A program made the translations under genes and the position numbers. A stretch of DNA of 53,609 nucleotides from DATGYC01 sp035298385 (lineage in GTDB: Bacteria; Bacillota; Sulfobacillia; Symbiobacteriales; Symbiobacteriaceae). The stretch is taken from NCBI GenBank assembly GCA_035298385.1, contig DATGYC010000040.1:1-53609 (forward strand). Direction: 5' to 3'. The notes below the pieces were generated by a model. The model saw only the letters and a list, made by a program, of their open reading frames with translations. It did not search any database and was not told the DNA's origin. Below, one piece after another: positions 51,582-53,609 of the stretch; positions within the stretch are counted from its first letter, which is position 1; each line of letters begins with the position of its first letter.

Positions 51582-51984
51582 GAAAGCGGCCTACGTTCAG
51601 CTAGCCCAGTTCCGCGCCGCCCTGCGCTCCTTCCTTCGCTTTAGTGAGGAGCGGGCCCGGGCCGCGGGGCTGACCCCACAGCAACACCAGATGCTCCTTG
51701 CGATCAAGGGGCAGCCCGAGCGAGACTGGGCGACGCCGGGCGAGATCGCTCTCTTCCTCCAGGTCAACCACAACGCAGCGGTCGGGCTGATCACGCGAGC
51801 GGAGACGGCCGGGCTCGTGCAGCGGGCGCCCCATCCAGCGGATGGGCGGAAGGTGGCTGTCAGCCTCACCGATCGTGGGGAGGCGCTCCTGGCAGAGCTC
51901 TCCACGGACCACCGGGCGGAGTTAGAGCGGATGGCGCCAACCCTGCTGGGCCTCGTCGCATTGATGGACGATGGTGAGCGTTGA
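51571..51984 (+). CDS. MarR-family transcriptional regulator
   Basis: 137 residues, winged helix: LTPQQHQMLLAIKGQPERDWATPGEIALFLQVNHNAAVGLITRAETAGLVQRAPHPADGRKVAVSLTDRGEALLAEL. This pattern is a MarR DNA-binding domain with N- and C-terminal dimerisation helices. ATG 51571 overlaps the end of clc, so it is translated from the same mRNA and may repress its own promoter. Ligand unknown. The stop codon overlaps the -35 of the proS promoter. Confidence 0.88.
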   Translation: MAIEKAAYVQLAQFRAALRSFLRFSEERARAAGLTPQQHQMLLAIKGQPERDWATPGEIALFLQVNHNAAVGLITRAETAGLVQRAPHPADGRKVAVSLTDRGEALLAELSTDHRAELERMAPTLLGLVALMDDGER

Positions 51985-52009
51985 CAAGGCTGGATCGACC
52001 TGCTACGCT
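51981..52009 (+). promoter_or_regulatory. Sigma-A promoter for the proS T-box leader
   Basis: TTGACA (51981-51986) and TACGCT (52004-52009) with a 17-base spacer. The -35 box is consensus and overlaps the marR stop codon. Confidence 0.7.
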
Positions 52010-52015
52010 GTTTGC

Positions 52016-52318
52016 AAAGAGCATGGCATTGCTCGTTTCGATCTCCGAGGACGGTGCGGTTTTAGCACCGCAGGGAATCAAAGCGAGCTTGATGGGAAGC
52101 GCAGGGAGTACCCGTCTGTTTAGAGAGCCGACCACTTTGGTGAAAGGTCGGTCAGCGGCGCCCTGTACCCACCCCGGAGCCGCCGGCGACAAGTCGGACG
52201 GAGGCCCACCGTTAGCGGGGCGAGAGCGGACGCCAACCTTTTCGGCAGGCGTCAAGCAGGGTGGTACCACGGAGCAGAGCGCGCTTCGTCCCTATTGGGA
52301 TGGAGCGCTTTTTTATTT
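52016..52318 (+). promoter_or_regulatory. T-box leader of proS
   Basis: A tRNA-sensing attenuator of proline-tRNA ligase. The T-box sequence AGGGTGGTACCACGG lies at 52258-52272, with TGGT to pair the ACCA end of uncharged tRNA-Pro. Stem I features include AGTA in GGGAGTACCC (about 52105-52114) and AGAGAGCCGACC with GGTCGGT (about 52123-52153). A terminator hairpin with arms AGCGC and GCGCT and a T-run lies at about 52278-52318. A CCC triplet at 52161-52163 is a possible specifier, not proven. The stretch 51985-52341 has no gene. Repeat copy C sits upstream of stem I. Confidence 0.9.
52031..52088 (+). repeat. Dispersed hairpin element, copy C (5' part of the proS leader)
   Basis: Outer stem GCTCGTTTCGATCTCC (52031-52046) pairs with GGGAATCAAAGCGAGC (52073-52088): 12 standard pairs, 2 G-T pairs, 2 mismatches. 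Core GAGGAC 52047-52052, TGCG 52055-52058, TTTAGCAC 52061-52068, CGCAGG 52069-52074. It lies between the promoter and T-box stem I, so it would be transcribed as part of the leader. Confidence 0.85.
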
Positions 52319-52341
52319 GCGTGCGAGGGAGAGATTCAACC

Positions 52342-53609
52342 ATGGCGAACGAGAAGAATCAGGTCAAAGAGATCCCGGCCCAGGCGGAGAACTTCTCCGA
52401 GTGGTACCTGAGCGTCGTGCAGAAGGCGGACCTGATGGACTACTCACCGGTCCGGGGCTGCATCGTCTTCAAGCCGGACGGTTATGAGATCTGGGAGCGG
52501 ATCCAGGCGGGTCTTGATAAGCGCTTCAAGGAGACCGGTCACCGGAACGCCTACTTCCCGATGCTGATCCCTGAGTCGTTCTTCCAGAAGGAGAAGGAGC
52601 ACATCGAGGGCTTCAATCCGGAACTGCCCTGGGTGACCGAGGCGGGCGGTGAGAAGCTGGAGGAGCGGTTGGCGATCCGGCCGACCTCCGAGACGATCAT
52701 TGGCCACATGTACAGCCAGTGGATTCAGTCCTATCGGGACCTGCCGGTCCTGATCAACCAGTGGGCGAACGTCTTCCGCTGGGAGAAGCGGACCTTCCCG
52801 TTCCTGCGGACCTCGGAGTTCCTCTGGCAGGAGGGGCACACCGCCCACGCCACCGAGGAGGAGGCCCGCGAGGAGACCGAGCGGATGCTGAACGTCTACA
52901 CCGAGTTCGTCGAGACCGAGCTGGCGATGCCGGTCTGGCAGGGCCAGAAGACCCCGTCGGAGCGCTTCGCAGGCGCCGTCGACACCTACTCGATCGAGGC
53001 GATGATGCGGGACGGCAAGGCGGTCCAGGCCGGCACCTCCCACTACCTGGGCCAGAAGTTCGCGATGGGCTTTGAGATCAAGTTCCTCGACCGGGATAAC
53101 CAGTTGAAGTACGTGCACACGACCTCCTGGGGCTCCTCGACCCGCCTGATTGGCTCGATGATCATGGTCCACGGCGATGATCGTGGCCTGCGGCTGCCGC
53201 CGCGGATCGCACCCGTCCAGGTCGTGATGATCCCGGTCGGTCCGCCCAAGCTGCGCGACAAGGTGATGGCAAAGTTCGATCCGCTCTACGAGGCGCTGAA
53301 GGCTGCGGGCGTACGGGTCAAGGCCGACCTGCGCGAGGAGACCCCGGGCTGGAAGTTCAACGAGTGGGAGATGCGGGGCGTCCCGGTCCGGCTGGAGATC
53401 GGGCCGCGTGACGTGGAGTCCAACCAGTGCATCCTGGCCCGCCGCGATACCGGCGAGAAGCTGACGGTCTCGCTCGATGACGTGGTCTCGACGGTCGAAG
53501 CCTTGATGGTGGAGATCCAGGCGAACATGCTCCAGCAGGCGATCGCCTTCCGGGAGGCGAACTCGCACACGGAGATCGAGACGTTGGCGGGACTGCAGGC
53601 GCACATCAC
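52342..53609 (+). CDS. proS: Prolyl-tRNA synthetase, archaeal/eukaryal type, 3' end beyond the window
   Basis: Charges tRNA-Pro. Class II motifs: motif 2 region NVFRWEKRTFPFLRTSEFLWQEGHTAHAT, and RPTSETIIGHMYSQWIQSYRDLPVLINQW; motif 3 GSSTRLIGSMIMVHGDDRGLRLPP. The editing insertion of bacterial-type ProRS is absent, and the N-terminus begins directly with the catalytic domain (ENFSEWYLSVVQKADLMDYSPVRGCIVFKPDGYEIWERIQ), which marks the short archaeal/eukaryal-like type. 422 codons are in view, running into the anticodon-binding domain. ATG 52342 follows GAGGGAGAG. Control is by the T-box leader. Confidence 0.96.
   Translation, partial: MANEKNQVKEIPAQAENFSEWYLSVVQKADLMDYSPVRGCIVFKPDGYEIWERIQAGLDKRFKETGHRNAYFPMLIPESFFQKEKEHIEGFNPELPWVTEAGGEKLEERLAIRPTSETIIGHMYSQWIQSYRDLPVLINQWANVFRWEKRTFPFLRTSEFLWQEGHTAHATEEEAREETERMLNVYTEFVETELAMPVWQGQKTPSERFAGAVDTYSIEAMMRDGKAVQAGTSHYLGQKFAMGFEIKFLDRDNQLKYVHTTSWGSSTRLIGSMIMVHGDDRGLRLPPRIAPVQVVMIPVGPPKLRDKVMAKFDPLYEALKAAGVRVKADLREETPGWKFNEWEMRGVPVRLEIGPRDVESNQCILARRDTGEKLTVSLDDVVSTVEALMVEIQANMLQQAIAFREANSHTEIETLAGLQAHI

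Noticed and set aside
18898..52088. The three hairpins as T-box, preQ1 or c-di-GMP riboswitches.
   Set aside because: None of the consensus loops I know (T-box AGGGTGG, preQ1 A-rich tail, GEMM bulges) is present; only the separate T-box after copy C fits.
1..53609. CRISPR arrays, rRNA, tRNA genes, insertion sequences with transposase.
   Set aside because: None found by eye: no regular spacer-repeat pattern, no conserved rRNA or tRNA blocks, no transposase ORF.

Overview
The window looks like a chromosomal segment of a high-G+C, motile member of the Bacillota (Firmicutes). CodY, a T-box leader, a YlxL/SwrB-like gene beside sigD, FliY in place of plain FliN, and the order topA-trmFO-xerC-codY-flagella-rpsB-tsf-pyrH-frr-uppS-cdsA-dxr-rseP-ispG-proS all fit that phylum. 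The base composition and archaeal-type ProRS suggest a deep branch such as Symbiobacteriia or a neighbour, but that placement is inference.

Layout. (1) 1-1132: right end of an AT-richer integrated element carrying a rolling-circle-type replication initiator; it interrupts comM exactly before the Walker A region, so 1133-2014 is a 5'-truncated comM. (2) 2139-5137: two small unknown genes, a TusA-like gene, an alpha/beta hydrolase on the minus strand, and an M20 peptidase. (3) 5172-11936: dprA, topA, trmFO, xerC, codY, closed by a strong terminator. (4) 12156-36708: a flagellar cluster (flgB to sigD) encoding rod, MS-ring, switch, export apparatus, hook, FlhF/FlhG and sigma-28. It has no che genes between flhG and sigD; a PilZ protein sits there instead. 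Its motA/motB-like pair is degenerate: MotA lacks TM1 and MotB lacks the ion-binding Asp. (5) 36750-40251: FapA/DUF342, SwrB-like, MltG-like and small unknown genes, then a small MerR-like gene whose ribosome binding site lies in a terminator hairpin. (6) 40428-50096: translation and envelope block, rpsB-tsf, then pyrH-frr-uppS-cdsA-permease-dxr-rseP-ispG. (7) 50241-51984: a CLC transporter overlapping a MarR-type regulator, with a palindrome in the promoter. (8) 51981-53609: promoter, T-box leader and the start of proS, which runs off the window.

Two sequence-level signals are not explained by genes. First, a short hairpin element occurs three times in the same orientation (18898, 42302, 52031). 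It has a nearly invariant core of about 28 bases inside an outer stem whose sequence differs in each copy while pairing is largely kept. This looks like a conserved RNA structure or a small dispersed element and I could not match it to any family I know. Second, the octamer GGGCGCCC occurs at least 49 times by hand count, in coding and intergenic DNA, reminiscent of the HIP1 palindrome of cyanobacteria; I found none in the foreign element at the left end.
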